Both the position numbers and the translations under genes were made by a program. The notes under the pieces are model-generated. The model made no database searches. It was not told the DNA's origin and was given only the letters and a program-made list of their open reading frames with translations. Shown here in pieces: positions 32,580-42,277 of a DNA stretch of 64,000 bases. Position 1 is the stretch's first letter; every line of letters begins with the position of its first letter. The stretch is from Piezodorus guildinii (Eukaryota > Arthropoda > Insecta > Hemiptera > Pentatomidae): assembly GCA_023052935.1 (NCBI GenBank), contig CM041295.1:163170366-163234365 (forward strand). Reading direction: 5' to 3'.

Positions 32580-33796
32580 CATCGTCTGTAGGTTCAGCTA
32601 GTAATTTTATAAAAATTAAATATTAAATTATAAAATTTACATCAATTAGACGGACCAGGTTTTATTTTATTTACGATAAATATGAATAGATTCTTACAGC
32701 GCCGAAAAATTTCATTAGAAAAAAAACCTAATTTATTAATGAATTTATTTCATGACTTATAGGTGAGACATAATACATTTATTAGACATATTACCTCAAT
32801 ATTTTAAACCTTAAACGATCAACAAAGTAAAGACATACAACACAAAGTACAATTATTTGAATATAACAAGTTTAGTTGAACCGTGTTAAAATAATATTCT
32901 TGTAACTTTATATTTAAAGCTGTCACATTTCACAATCATGTTCAGCCATTCTACGGCCTCTTGCGGTTTCACTTTGTATTTCAATTTTCTCAAGAGGAAT
33001 AAACACATAAAAACTATCTTTGCTTTATGGGCAATAGACAGTATTTCTGTCCGTTTTGAAAGAAGATACCGGCACCTTCCATTTTTCTATAAGTTGTAAA
33101 TAATCTCGTCTCATATCAATCTCAAGAGGTATTGAGAAACTATATATGGAAGATTATTCCGCGCCCAACTGGAAATCACTATGAACGGGTGATTGCCTGT
33201 AAAAATTCCATTTGAAGCTGACAAGGAACGATCGTAAATTAATGAGACAGTGTGCGAAATTCAAAATGTGATAGAATGTTTGTTGGAAACCGCACGGCAA
33301 TGGCAACCCCATTTTATTACAAAAAATTTCCCCATTTCATTTGCTCTTTCATAAAGTGGATAAGACCAATGTCGAGCTCTCAATCCTTGAATAAAATTAT
33401 AATTCACCAAACTATCCAATAACAACACTAGTGTAGAAGTTACATTAAAAAAATGTATCATGTTTGGTAGAAATAAATTCCAACAGATCTAAAAGTTTAC
33501 CCTTCATTGTAAAACTATGCCTTCTTGTATCGTCCTACTAAAATATTAATATATATTAATATTATTAAGAAAAAAATAATAAATAGAATGCTACATACTT
33601 ACTAAAAATTTTGGTAACATGGGTTGCATTTTTCGTTGCTGGCTCACGGACTAGAGAAATGATATACGCGGGTCTTAGTCATAAAGTAAATATCAGTAAA
33701 TGTGTTTTTTTTTTTTTTTAATGATTCACATACAGGAATATTAATTAAAAAAAAAAATGTTATTTCAATATTTTTGACATTTGGTATAAGCAATTA
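31151..33796. other. Unassigned sequence with two (TA)n arrays
   Basis: TA arrays lie at about 32376-32411 and 32537-32573. On the minus strand near 33150-32950, one frame reads SIPLEIDMRRDYLQLIEKW then KVPVSSFKTDRNTVYCP, which looks protein-like but matches no family I can name. Otherwise no gene is seen. Confidence 0.4.
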
Positions 33797-34812
33797 CAGT
33801 AAACCCTCGTTTTAACGAACTCCAAAGGGACAAAAATATTCTCGTTTCGTTATAAAAGAATCCGTTATATCTGAAAAATATATTGTATGTATGTTATATG
33901 TCTTGGTATAAATTCAGGTGGTTAAAAAGAAATGTTTTCAATAAAGCAATCGCTTTAGTCACATGTTTATTTAGGAAACTACAAAAGCAGTTAAAACTAT
34001 GCACTATGTACATATTTATGCACTATGTACAATATGTACATAATTATTGATGCACTATGTACATCTTATTTCAAATTTTACATAATACTTTAGGATTAAC
34101 ATAAATCATCATTCAAAATAAAAAACTTAAAAAGGGACTTACAATGTCAAAATCACAGCAATCCATATAAAGTTGAAGTAATAAAAAAAATTTTTTTTTT
34201 TGCACATCCCGATGAAGACGCAACGGAGGCATCGATTTTATCTTTATCAACGATAATCGTTGAAAGAGGAGATTTTGATATCCTGTTTTTTTTCCGAAAT
34301 TTTCGATTTCGACTCAATATTTTTATCCACTTCTTGGAGAATCACCAACCTTGTATTTAAATCAATGGATTTTCTCTTTGACATACTGTGCGGAGCGGAA
34401 GCACTCTTAAAACGGAAAGCAAGACTGACTTGACCTCGTAGGAAACTTGAATTAAAGCAAGTAATAAAAACAGAAAAAATAGCTGAAACTCTAAAAGCCA
34501 TAAGCTGTCACAGACTGTTAATCAATCTGTCAATCACAGAATTCATCTGAATAGAGATAAGAGGTAAGAAGGATTTTGACAGAAAGGCGCCGTGCCGGTC
34601 TTTACTAGGAATTAAGATGTATCGTAATTGTTTTCTTCTTTATTTTTCGTATTTTACAAATTCAATTCTGAGGTCCACAAAAGTAGTTCGTTAATTCGTT
34701 ATAAGAGAATTTTTCGTTATAAACGAGGAGAAAGCATAGTTTTCTATTCATTTTTCAAGGGACCGCATCGATAGTTCGTTATAACCGCGTTCGTTAAAAA
34801 GAGGGTTTACTG
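33797..34812 (-). mobile_element. Internally deleted Tigger/pogo element
   Basis: Terminal inverted repeats: left CAGTAAACCCTCGTTTTAAC, right ...TTAAAAAGAGGGTTTACTG, with TA duplicated on both sides (33795-33796 and 34813-34814). CAGT ends with TA targets fit pogo/Tigger elements of the Tc1/mariner group. Further GTTCGTTATAA-type repeats lie just inside both ends. The 1016-bp body keeps only the DNA-binding N-terminus of the transposase (34384-34247). Confidence 0.9.
34185..34384 (-). pseudogene. Tigger transposase N-terminus (CENP-B/psq-type HTH)
   Basis: ATG at 34384-34382 starts MSKRKSIDLNTRLVILQEVD then KNIESKSKISEKK, the typical first helix-turn-helix of Tigger/CENP-B-like proteins, which binds the element ends. 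After residue 35 a frameshift occurs; the other frame continues with KSPLSTIIVDKDKIDASVAS to about 34200. The second DNA-binding domain and the DDD catalytic core are deleted. Confidence 0.85.
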
Positions 34813-34814
34813 TA

Positions 34815-35519
34815 CTATTATTGTGTCTGAAGATTGTAGGATATTATAAACATTAAATTAGGATAAAAGACAAACCTCTCATAGAAAAAAAAAAAATTAT
34901 AACAGAAAAAAGTGCATTTTTTACTAGTTTTAAGATACGTAGTCGTTCGAAACCTTGGATTTTTAAATAGGATCAATGCATATCATTATTCCTGAAAATT
35001 AAATTTCCCGTAGAAAGTCAAAAGCTATCTCTGCTGGACTGGAGGTTCAACTGTACCTCTACCTCACTCCCAAACCCTTTCGTCGTACTCCAACCATCAT
35101 CAATGAATGCGCGGCAATATTCCTTTTAAATCAGAAATATTTGTTTCTGAAGGAACAATGGGATGGAATTTGAAAATTTTATTGGATTCTAGAATCTTTT
35201 TCAACAACGTCGCTCAATCTATTTTTTATTTTTTTTTTTTTGGGGGGGGGGAATATAAAATAACGATTTTAGATTTCACATTTTTAAAGAAGGAATTGTT
35301 GAAAGATCTGCCACAGGTCTCCATTTTCAGAAACGTCTGACTTGGAATCGTCATGAAAGACTGGAACCACACAAAATTGTTCGCTGTTTTAGGCTACTAC
35401 AAGAAGAAACACAAACACTTTAAGCTCCGAGTTAATTGTATAGTTCATTTATTATTATATAACAAGGAATTTTTTGACTAAAGGAGTTGAACTTCAATGC
35501 TCATAAAATTTCTCTGGTA
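34815..35519. other. Unassigned sequence
   Basis: No gene or element recognised. There is a T-run plus G-run at 35232-35251. Confidence 0.4.
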
Positions 35520-35630
35520 CCCAATCTGTTAAACTCGAAATCCTCCATAGAATCTTCAATGTTCCTTATTTAGGAATAAAATCATCAACAGTGGCCTTAA
35601 TATCCCGTATGTTTCCATGAAAAACACCAT
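35520..35630 (+). pseudogene. Jockey C-terminal scrap
   Basis: VKLEILHRIFNVPYL then, after a frameshift, INSGLNIPYVS aligns with LQSKILRKILNAPYFVTNKIIHNGLNIPYVADL of the other copies. It is a short, old remnant. Confidence 0.55.
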
Positions 35631-35689
35631 AACTACTTATTTATTTTTTTGTAACATAAAGGCTTTTCAACCATAGAGGTTATTTTAGC

Positions 35690-36150
35690 CCTAAACTAAT
35701 AATGCAGATACAATATAATAAAAGTAATAATACATACATATATACTAATAATAATACATACATGATAAATAATAAAATACAATACAAACATTATACGTAA
35801 TATACGAAATAATACATACAATACGAAAATAATACATACAAATATACTAATCACAAAATACATAATACATAATAAAATAAAATACATAATACTAATAATA
35901 CAGATATAATATTTTAAGTTAAATACAAACAATTATATAAGATAACTACATATAAGAAAAGAATAAAAAAAAATATAATAAAAATAAAAAAAAATAATAA
36001 TAATATATATAATATTAAAATAAAAACTAAATATAAGAAAAGAATAAAATAAAAAAAAAATAAATAAATTTAAAAAAAAATAAAAAATAAAAAAATAAAC
36101 AAATAAAATAAAATAAAAAAAATAATAAAAAATAAAATAAAAATAAAACA
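35690..36150. repeat. A-rich low-complexity tract
   Basis: AATACATA-type and AAATAAAA-type simple sequence, directly downstream of the 3' end of the minus-strand I-group LINE. Confidence 0.85.
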
Positions 36151-36155
36151 GGAAC

Positions 36156-37806
36156 TTTTTTTTTTTTAAATTTTGGAAAATATTGATGTGTCTTTTAGAT
36201 AATTCATCAGTTTGGTGGCTGACTCCTGCGTATTTTGTAATATTGTCCCAATATCATTCTCCATACCAATCCCTCTTCGCTCGGCTTCGAAGGAAAAGCA
36301 ATCCAACAGTATATGTGGTACTGTGAGGAGAACCCCACAGGAGGTGCATTGAGGCGGTGATCCCCTCGCCATCAGGTAGCCGTGGGTAAGCCTTGTGTGG
36401 CCAATCCTCAGTCGAGCCAGTACCACTTCCTCCTTCCTGCACAGCCGAAGGTCTGCTCGGTTGGGTTTCACTGAAGGCTCTACTACTCTAAGTTTATTCT
36501 CCCTCGTAAATAACCATACTTTTTGCCAATGTTCTGAGGCCTTTTCTTTTATGAGGGCGATTACTTCCCGCGTTGACGCACCCGGAACAAACAGACCTTC
36601 TGTTACAGCTAATTTCGCTTTGGCATCAGCTAGCTCGTTTCCTTTTATGCCACAGTGACCAGGTAACCATATAAATTCTATTCTACTACCAACCCTCTCC
36701 AATGCCTTTAATTGTGTTAATGTATCTACCACAAGTGGGTCCACAGAAAATGTATTTGTTAAAGCCTTAAGAGCCGACTTGGAATCTGTGTAGATAAATG
36801 CGTTCCCTGTGCTGCTAATGTAATCATGCACCGCGCGATTTATTGCAAGCAACTCAGCGTGATATGATGAACAAAAAGGTGGTAACGAATACATTTTTAC
36901 GCCCTCCGAGATTACAGCGGAGCCCACTCCATCTGTTGTTTTGGATCCATCCGTATAAATATAAGTCCACCCGTTATGTTTCCGCTGAAATTGCAGAAAT
37001 TTCAATTTCTGTTCTAATTGGCTGATTATATCTTTGCCCCTTTTGCAGTTCATACGGTGTGTTTTAGGTATTGAATGTAGCCACGGATCTGATTGCAATA
37101 GTCGAAAGATCAGAGGCGTCGGTAAGGAATGAAGGTCAAGTTTGGATCTGTGTACAGAGCATCTTTCTGGTAGTGAAAGTTTCAATTGGTTAATTTGTTG
37201 GTTCATTTCTGGCTGGCCGAACAAATTATTTAATGGGTGATTTGGTCGAGATAGAACTTTAACGTAATACGCTAAGTCTAGAATCTGTCTCCGTATACTC
37301 AGAGGCATTACACCAGCTTCAACTTCAAGACTCGCGGTGGGACTTGAGCGGAAAGCGCCCGTGGCTATGCGAAGAGCTGTGTTTTGAACCGGCTCAAAAA
37401 TCTCTAGCGTTCTTTTGCTCGCGGAGCCGTATGCTGTACAAGCATATTCCAATTTGGGACGAATAAGAGTCAAATATAATCGGATTAAGCTGATTCTGTC
37501 CGCTCCCCAGTTATAATTATTAGCAATTTTTAAAACATTTAAAGCCTGAAAACAATTTGACCTAACTTGTTTAATATGAGAAGTCCACCTAAGAGAGCGG
37601 TCTAAAATTACACCGAGATATTTTACGCTTGTCCGATATGGTATTTCTTCCCCCCTGATTTTAACGTTTTCGACAGTGAAATTTCGCTTTCTTGTAAATA
37701 GTATCGCCTGAGATTTGGGAACAGATATTCTAAAGCCGTGGTTGTCTAGCCAAGAAGTAATGCTTAATAAAGACTCCTGTAAAATATTGCGTATATGAGT
37801 TGGATC
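36156..37806 (-). mobile_element. 5'-truncated I-group LINE
   Basis: Minus-strand insertion ending in a 12-nt A-run (T at 36156-36167). It is 5'-truncated near 37806, just after where the RT active site would have been. The whole remaining coding part is open, which suggests a fairly young copy. The low-complexity tract downstream prevents TSD recognition. Confidence 0.85.
36166..37806 (-). CDS. I-group LINE ORF2 C-terminal half: RT thumb, RNase H, zinc knuckle
   Basis: An uninterrupted frame of 546 codons from the truncation (TAG at 37809-37807 lies just upstream) to TAA at 36168-36166. It begins after the RT palm with FRISVPKSQAILF, VKYLGVILDRSLRW, LIRPKLEYA. Numbering from the TTG at 37473, RNase H shows D175 (YTDGSK), E207 (HAELLAI), D230 (YTDSKSAL) and D283 (GNELADAKAK), all four catalytic acids. 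LARLRIGHTRLTHGYLM follows, then the knuckle C376-x2-C379...H387-x4-C392. In active elements RNase H removes the RNA template during target-primed reverse transcription. Without the RT palm and endonuclease this copy cannot move by itself. Confidence 0.9.
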   Translation of the reverse strand, partial: DPTHIRNILQESLLSITSWLDNHGFRISVPKSQAILFTRKRNFTVENVKIRGEEIPYRTSVKYLGVILDRSLRWTSHIKQVRSNCFQALNVLKIANNYNWGADRISLIRLYLTLIRPKLEYACTAYGSASKRTLEIFEPVQNTALRIATGAFRSSPTASLEVEAGVMPLSIRRQILDLAYYVKVLSRPNHPLNNLFGQPEMNQQINQLKLSLPERCSVHRSKLDLHSLPTPLIFRLLQSDPWLHSIPKTHRMNCKRGKDIISQLEQKLKFLQFQRKHNGWTYIYTDGSKTTDGVGSAVISEGVKMYSLPPFCSSYHAELLAINRAVHDYISSTGNAFIYTDSKSALKALTNTFSVDPLVVDTLTQLKALERVGSRIEFIWLPGHCGIKGNELADAKAKLAVTEGLFVPGASTREVIALIKEKASEHWQKVWLFTRENKLRVVEPSVKPNRADLRLCRKEEVVLARLRIGHTRLTHGYLMARGSPPQCTSCGVLLTVPHILLDCFSFEAERRGIGMENDIGTILQNTQESATKLMNYLKDTSIFSKI

Positions 37807-37879
37807 CTACTTATTTAAAAGCTTGTTTTCTCTTCGATTCCCAATAATCCTCCGAATAAAAGGAAGTTTACCAAATGAA

Positions 37880-38160
37880 ATATATGAATGTGAAATATAT
37901 AATAAGGAAAAGTATAGCGATCCTGAACATTTTCGTATTCGAAAAAATTAACCATATCGTCTTGTTAGCATTAATAAAAAACGAGGAAAAATACATGTTG
38001 AAAAAGGGAAAAATAAATGTTGGATTTAATAACCAACTAAAGGAGAAAAGAGAAAAAATATTGATGTTGATTTTTTTTTTTTTCTGTGCATAAGAACAGT
38101 AATATATATGTATAATAACCGTTCGGAAGCTAAAAACTGTAGAAAAAATATTATTTATAG
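37880..38160 (+). repeat. Repeat family X fragment
   Basis: AAGGAAAAGTATAGCGATCC, TCTTGTTAGCATTAATAAAA, ACCAACTAAAGGAGAAAAGA, then ATAACCGTTCGGAAGCTAAA. The same series of blocks is found around 61280-61420 and 62820-63050. Confidence 0.6.
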
Positions 38161-38189
38161 GTTTTTAAAAAATAATTGGGATCCTCATT

Positions 38190-38290
38190 TTCACTCAACA
38201 AATTTTTATTTTTATAATCCCCAACGTTACGGCCCAAGGCCATTCTCAAGGAGCCTAACATTATCAGTTTTTATAAATTAAAAGATAATA
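38190..38290 (-). repeat. PLE remnant with hammerhead-like motif
   Basis: On the minus strand, TTGAGAAT is followed by GGCC, TTG, GGCC (stem II) and GTAACGTTGG, at 38250-38221. This has the layout of a PLE hammerhead with a broken core and a GAAAC to GTAAC change. No coding part is attached. Confidence 0.5.
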
Positions 38291-38586
38291 AACATTTGTT
38301 TGTTCACATTGTTATAAAATATATTTATATACCCTTAATCTGAAATCTTCCTATTACATATATATCTAGTCACATTTTAAAATATCTTAGGCTGAACTAG
38401 CCTTGTCAGCTCGTTTTTCAATACTAGATTACATTAATTCATTCCTTTCACTTTTAACAATTCATATTTTATTGAATTTTACAACAGTATATTAACATAA
38501 ATACAATAAGTAAAAGTGTTTAATTATAATAAAGGGCGTAGAAGGCTTGTGAAGAAACTACCTAGCGGTAGTACCTCGATGTTTAT

Positions 38587-38996
38587 TTACGTAAGTAGAC
38601 CCCTAGGCCATCTTCTTTTCAATCGCCTCGGAGGGTTGTCACGAATATGTGAGGTTGATAGGTAGCGGACAAGAGGGTTTGTATGGGTTGGGAGTTTGGA
38701 ATTAAAAGTGGTATATCTGGTACGAGAAAGGTCTGCAACAAATGAGATATTAAGGCCGTTATGGATGATTTTATTTGTGACGAAATAAGGAGCATTTAGG
38801 ATTTTGCGAAGGATTTTGGATTGTAAGGATTGGATGCGGGAGGACTTAGATGGCTTAGTAGAGCCCCAAAGCTCGATTCTATATGTCCAGATAGGTCTGA
38901 CGAACGTAACATAAATGTTCTTTTTGTAATGAGGTTGATTATTGATAGTTTCCAAGGTTCAGGGAAATAGGTGGTTCGGAGCGTGGAATTAAATAA

Positions 38997-39043
<47 letters not shown>

Positions 39044-39192
39044 GTAGAGGAGGATCGCCTTTCGAGGTAGCTGTTTTAGGATATAGGATGTGATGAGATT
39101 GTGACCAGGTGCTTTATTAATACGTAATTGATGGAAAACGTTAATTATTTCAGAATGATGAAAGGCTTTAGGAGAAGGGGATCTCGAGCCTG
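38587..39192 (-). pseudogene. Jockey copy D, 3' part of ORF2
   Basis: Opens in the RT fingers (SPSPKAFHHSEIINVFHQLR, INKAPGHNLITSYILKQLP). A (TA)n expansion at 39001-39040 sits exactly where the family reads TYIYN; then NSTLRTTYFPEPWK. About the whole RT palm is deleted, and the frame resumes with YKKNIYVTFVRPIWTY, GSTKPSKSS, ILNAPYFVTNKIIHNGLN and RRLKRRWPRGLLT to the stop at 38587. A 3' UTR with CAATAAAATATG follows to about 38455. Confidence 0.85.
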
Positions 39193-40080
39193 CTACCAAT
39201 AATCCAGATATATTTAAAGTTAAGAGGCTTGTTTACTCCTGCATAAAATTTAAAGAGCCAAGGCAGAGAGATGAGATAGTGCAGTGTACAAACTGGCAAA
39301 ATCTTGGTTACACTAAAAGCTACTGTCATCATCCAGCCAGATGTGTCAAATGTGCAGGCCCACACGCTCTAGCAGTTGTTTGAACATCCACAGCAAAATG
39401 TGCGCTGTGCAGTGAAGGTCATGCTGCTAGCTGTAAAGGCTGCATAGTGTACAAAAATATGCTGAGACAAAAAAGCCTAAACATAACCTCTAGAACGCTA
39501 CAGAAGAACTCCAGCACTACTAATGAAGCACCCGGTCCTCCAACAAGGAATATCCCGATCATCCATCGAGCTCCAAAGTCAGCGTGTATCAATCACTGCC
39601 AAGCTTCAACACATCCACCTATTCTGCAATAGTCACAAAACCTCTGCCCCGACCTCAGTCGCCTCAAAACTCCACATCACAGCCGCAGACATCCCATCCT
39701 CAACCCTCGATCTCCTATCACCACCCTCAGGACCTTACATTCACTATAACTATAACAGTAACTCCCATCCTCAGTCGAAAATACCCATAAATGATCCAAA
39801 ACCTGCTTCTCTGAGAGTTAAGTTGCCGCCACCAATCCCAAACATTCACCTTCACTAATCACTGCAGTTCAGGACCATCTCTCTTTTGAAGCTCAGAGAA
39901 GAATGTTACTCACACCAAGACAGATTAATATACAGATTAATCCTAGACACCCCTTCCTACTCCAATTCCTACCAAACTCCAACTGACAGAATAACTATTC
40001 TTTTATCCTTCCTTCTAGACCTCCAAAACAATATCAAACCACTCATCAATCTCCTTACAAGCCTCCTTTCACAGTTCCCG
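39193..40080 (+). pseudogene. Jockey copy D, ORF1 fragment
   Basis: Zinc-knuckle region: the first knuckle is damaged (CTNWQNLGYTKSYC lacks the second Cys), the second reads CVKCAGPH and breaks at a TGA near 39381, and the third is CALCSEGHAASCKGC. A proline- and serine-rich C-terminal stretch follows in two frames, ending near 40090. Confidence 0.8.
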
Positions 40081-40094
40081 ATTAATTTCCCGAG

Positions 40095-40829
40095 ATGAAT
40101 AAGCAAACCTTAGCTATTCTCTTATGGAATTCCAATGGTCTGAATAATCACAGAGACGAACTTGACATATTTCTTCACGACAATAACATAGACGTTGCCC
40201 TTGTGACTGAAATACATTTCGCACCTCATTCACACTTTTACATACGTGACTACATCACATACAGATCAGATCACCCTGACAAAACATCCCACGCTGGCTC
40301 TTGTATCCTTATTCACAATTCCTTAACTCACTCCCTAATTCCTTCTACTCCAACTGTCTGACAAGAACAATAGGTATTGCAATTAGTAAAAATTCATCAC
40401 ATCCCAAAAATAATTATTCCCGCGACACTAACTTACCGCCTCACATTCGAAAATTATTAACAGAGAAACGGCGAGCAAGGGCTAAGTGGCATAGGTCCAG
40501 ATACCGGTCCGAAAAAACATACTATACTCACCTAACTAACAAACTCAAAACTGAAACTAGAAGATTCAAAATGCAAACTTGTCAGGACTTCACAAAAAAA
40601 CGTAAGAGCAAATCTCTATGGAAAACTACCAAAAATCTGCTCAAATTCAAAACCTTTAATCACCCACTCCTTACCGATTCTTCTACCTGGTCTCGATCAG
40701 ATGAAGAAAAAACTCTAATATTTGGTGAACACCTTTCCAAAATTTTTAGTCCACATCCTGAAATCCTTAATCCAACCCATATTGCAGCAGAACTAAATAT
40801 TCCAATCTAAATGCCCCCTTCTCCTAAAG
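40095..40829 (+). pseudogene. Jockey copy D, ORF2 start with endonuclease deletion
   Basis: ATG at 40095: MNKQTLAILLWNSNGLNNHR, VDVALVTEI-like, HAGSCILIHNS. The frame ends at 40361, and most of the endonuclease (GADLN, SDH) is missing. The frame from 40378 continues in the endonuclease-RT linker (DTNLPPHIRKLLTEKRRARA, SKSLWKTTKNLLKF, FGEHLSKIFSPHPE). It ends at 40810, shortly before PPSPKAF. Confidence 0.8.
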
Positions 40830-40948
40830 CCTTTCTTCATCTGATCGAGACCAGGTAGAAGAATCGGTAAGGAGTGGGTGATTAAAGGTTTTGAATTTGA
40901 GCAGATTTTTGGTAGTTTTCCATAGAGATTTGCTCTTACGTTTTTTTG

Positions 40949-41399
40949 TTATAAAATTAATAATACAAAATAAAATAATAAAATGAATGCCCAATTCTAA
41001 TGTGGTGAAGTGAAAGTTCTGATTGAAATTAAATACTATAATTGTTAAATTAGTAGTCCTTCAATGTTTTATTAATATTTAAGGTAAGCTTATCTGCTGT
41101 CCCCCTGTGGGACTTGTCTTCTTCTCGATTATGAGTCTCTCTGCTGTCCCCCTGTGGGACTAGATGGTCACCCTGTGTGACTTGATGGAAGTCCTGTATT
41201 ACGTACGCACTCACTTACGACTCGACTGTGATATTTAATCTCCGACACTGTATTCTCGGTAATGCGCATGCGCGCCCTTCTGGTAACCGCGTAAGTTTAT
41301 CAGAACTATTACTTCGTATTTTTTTTAAAAACAAATAAACCTTAAATGAACTAATATAAATTTATATACACAATAATTATCATAGAATCACCAACATCT
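40949..41399. other. Spacer with three similar stem-loops
   Basis: Contains the stem-loop motifs at 41100-41114, 41147-41161 and 41168-41182, described separately. Otherwise unassigned. Confidence 0.5.
41100..41182. repeat. Three stem-loops with a covarying pair
   Basis: GTCCC-CCTGT-GGGAC occurs at 41100-41114 and 41147-41161. GTCAC-CCTGT-GTGAC occurs at 41168-41182. The middle stem pair changes from C-G to A-T on both sides in the third copy while the loop is unchanged. The role is unknown. Confidence 0.6.
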
Positions 41400-42277
41400 A
41401 GTATGCGGGTTCCAAGTTAGTCTTTTGTCCAGAAGGAAGCCAAGATACCGGACTGTGTCGGAGAACGGAAGCGGAACAGAGTTAAAGAGAACTGGAGGGC
41501 AGGATTGCATTTGGATTGATTGACTTTGATTCTCCAGTTGTTACACCAGTCTTCAATTTGAGAAAGGTGCGTTTGGAGGCCTATAGATGCAAATTCGGGA
41601 TCTAAGTGAGAGGATAGGATAGCTGTGTCATCAGCGTACGTTGCTAGGAAGGTATTAGGGCAAACAGGAATATAGCCGTGTATATATTGTAGAGGATAGG
41701 ACCAAGGACACTGCCCTGTGTAACACCGGATTCGACTGGATAACAATTAGAATATTCTCGAGCGAAACAGCGAACTCGGAAGGAGCGGTTTGATAGATAG
41801 GATCGGAGGACTAGGTATAAGGATTGGGGTAAATGGTTTTTGAGCTTAAAGAGTAATCCCGGGTGCCACACGCGGTCAAATGTTTGCGTTATGTCCAGAA
41901 ATGCACCCGAGCAGTACTCCTCGTTCTCAAGGGCAGAGGAAATATGGTCAACGACTCGGAGCCCTTGATGAACGGTTGAATGTTGGGAACGGAATAGTGT
42001 GGGATTCTAATAAAGGTAATATTCGTTTGAGGAGGATTTTTTCAAAGATTTTTGAAGGGATTGGGAGTAGGCTGATAGGTCTATATGATGTCGTAGTGTT
42101 AGGAGCTTTACCTGGTTTTAGAGAGAATTATTGTGAATGTTTCTATAAGAGAGGAAAATGAGTAGTGCGTAGAATGGAGTTGTAAATATATGTAAGAAAT
42201 ATAACGGCTTTAGATGGAAGCTGTCTGAGAATCTGAGGAGTAAGGAGATCGTATCCAGGAGATTTACGGAGTGCAAG
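41400..42277 (-). pseudogene. Jockey copy B, RT segment left of the hAT element
   Basis: Reading from high to low coordinates: KSPGYDLLTPQILRQLPSKA, TYIYNSILRTTHFPLL, VWHPGLLFKLKNHLPQSLYL, VESGVTQGSVLGPILYNIYT (motif B, with T for the usual P), TFLATYADDTAILSS (motif C, YADD), IEDWCNNWRIKVNQSKCN. Several frameshifts interrupt it (around 41680, 41470 and 42150). Confidence 0.85.

Larger units (their letters stand above)
38455..40948. mobile_element. Jockey LINE copy D, inverted by twin priming
   Basis: The 3' part of the element (from RSPSPKAFHH to the 3' UTR) runs on the minus strand from 39192 to about 38455. The 5' part (ORF1 knuckles to PPSPKAF) runs on the plus strand from about 39193 to 40829. 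The two parts meet end to end, and the outer end of the inverted part (PPSPKAF at 40829) is the same point in the element where the 3' part starts. This is the geometry of a twin-priming inversion. An extra inverted copy of 40596-40711 lies at about 40833-40948. Confidence 0.75.

Noticed and set aside
32930..33460. Host gene exon on the minus strand
   Set aside because: Protein-like stretches, but frames are broken, no splice signals could be argued and no family is recognised.
36254..37025. Extra open frames over the I-group LINE
   Set aside because: Shadows of the 546-codon frame with no motif of their own.
36156..37806. LTR retrotransposon or endogenous virus based on the RNase H
   Set aside because: The zinc knuckle downstream of RNase H, the LINE-type RT thumb, the A-tail and the absence of LTR, protease and integrase place it among non-LTR elements.
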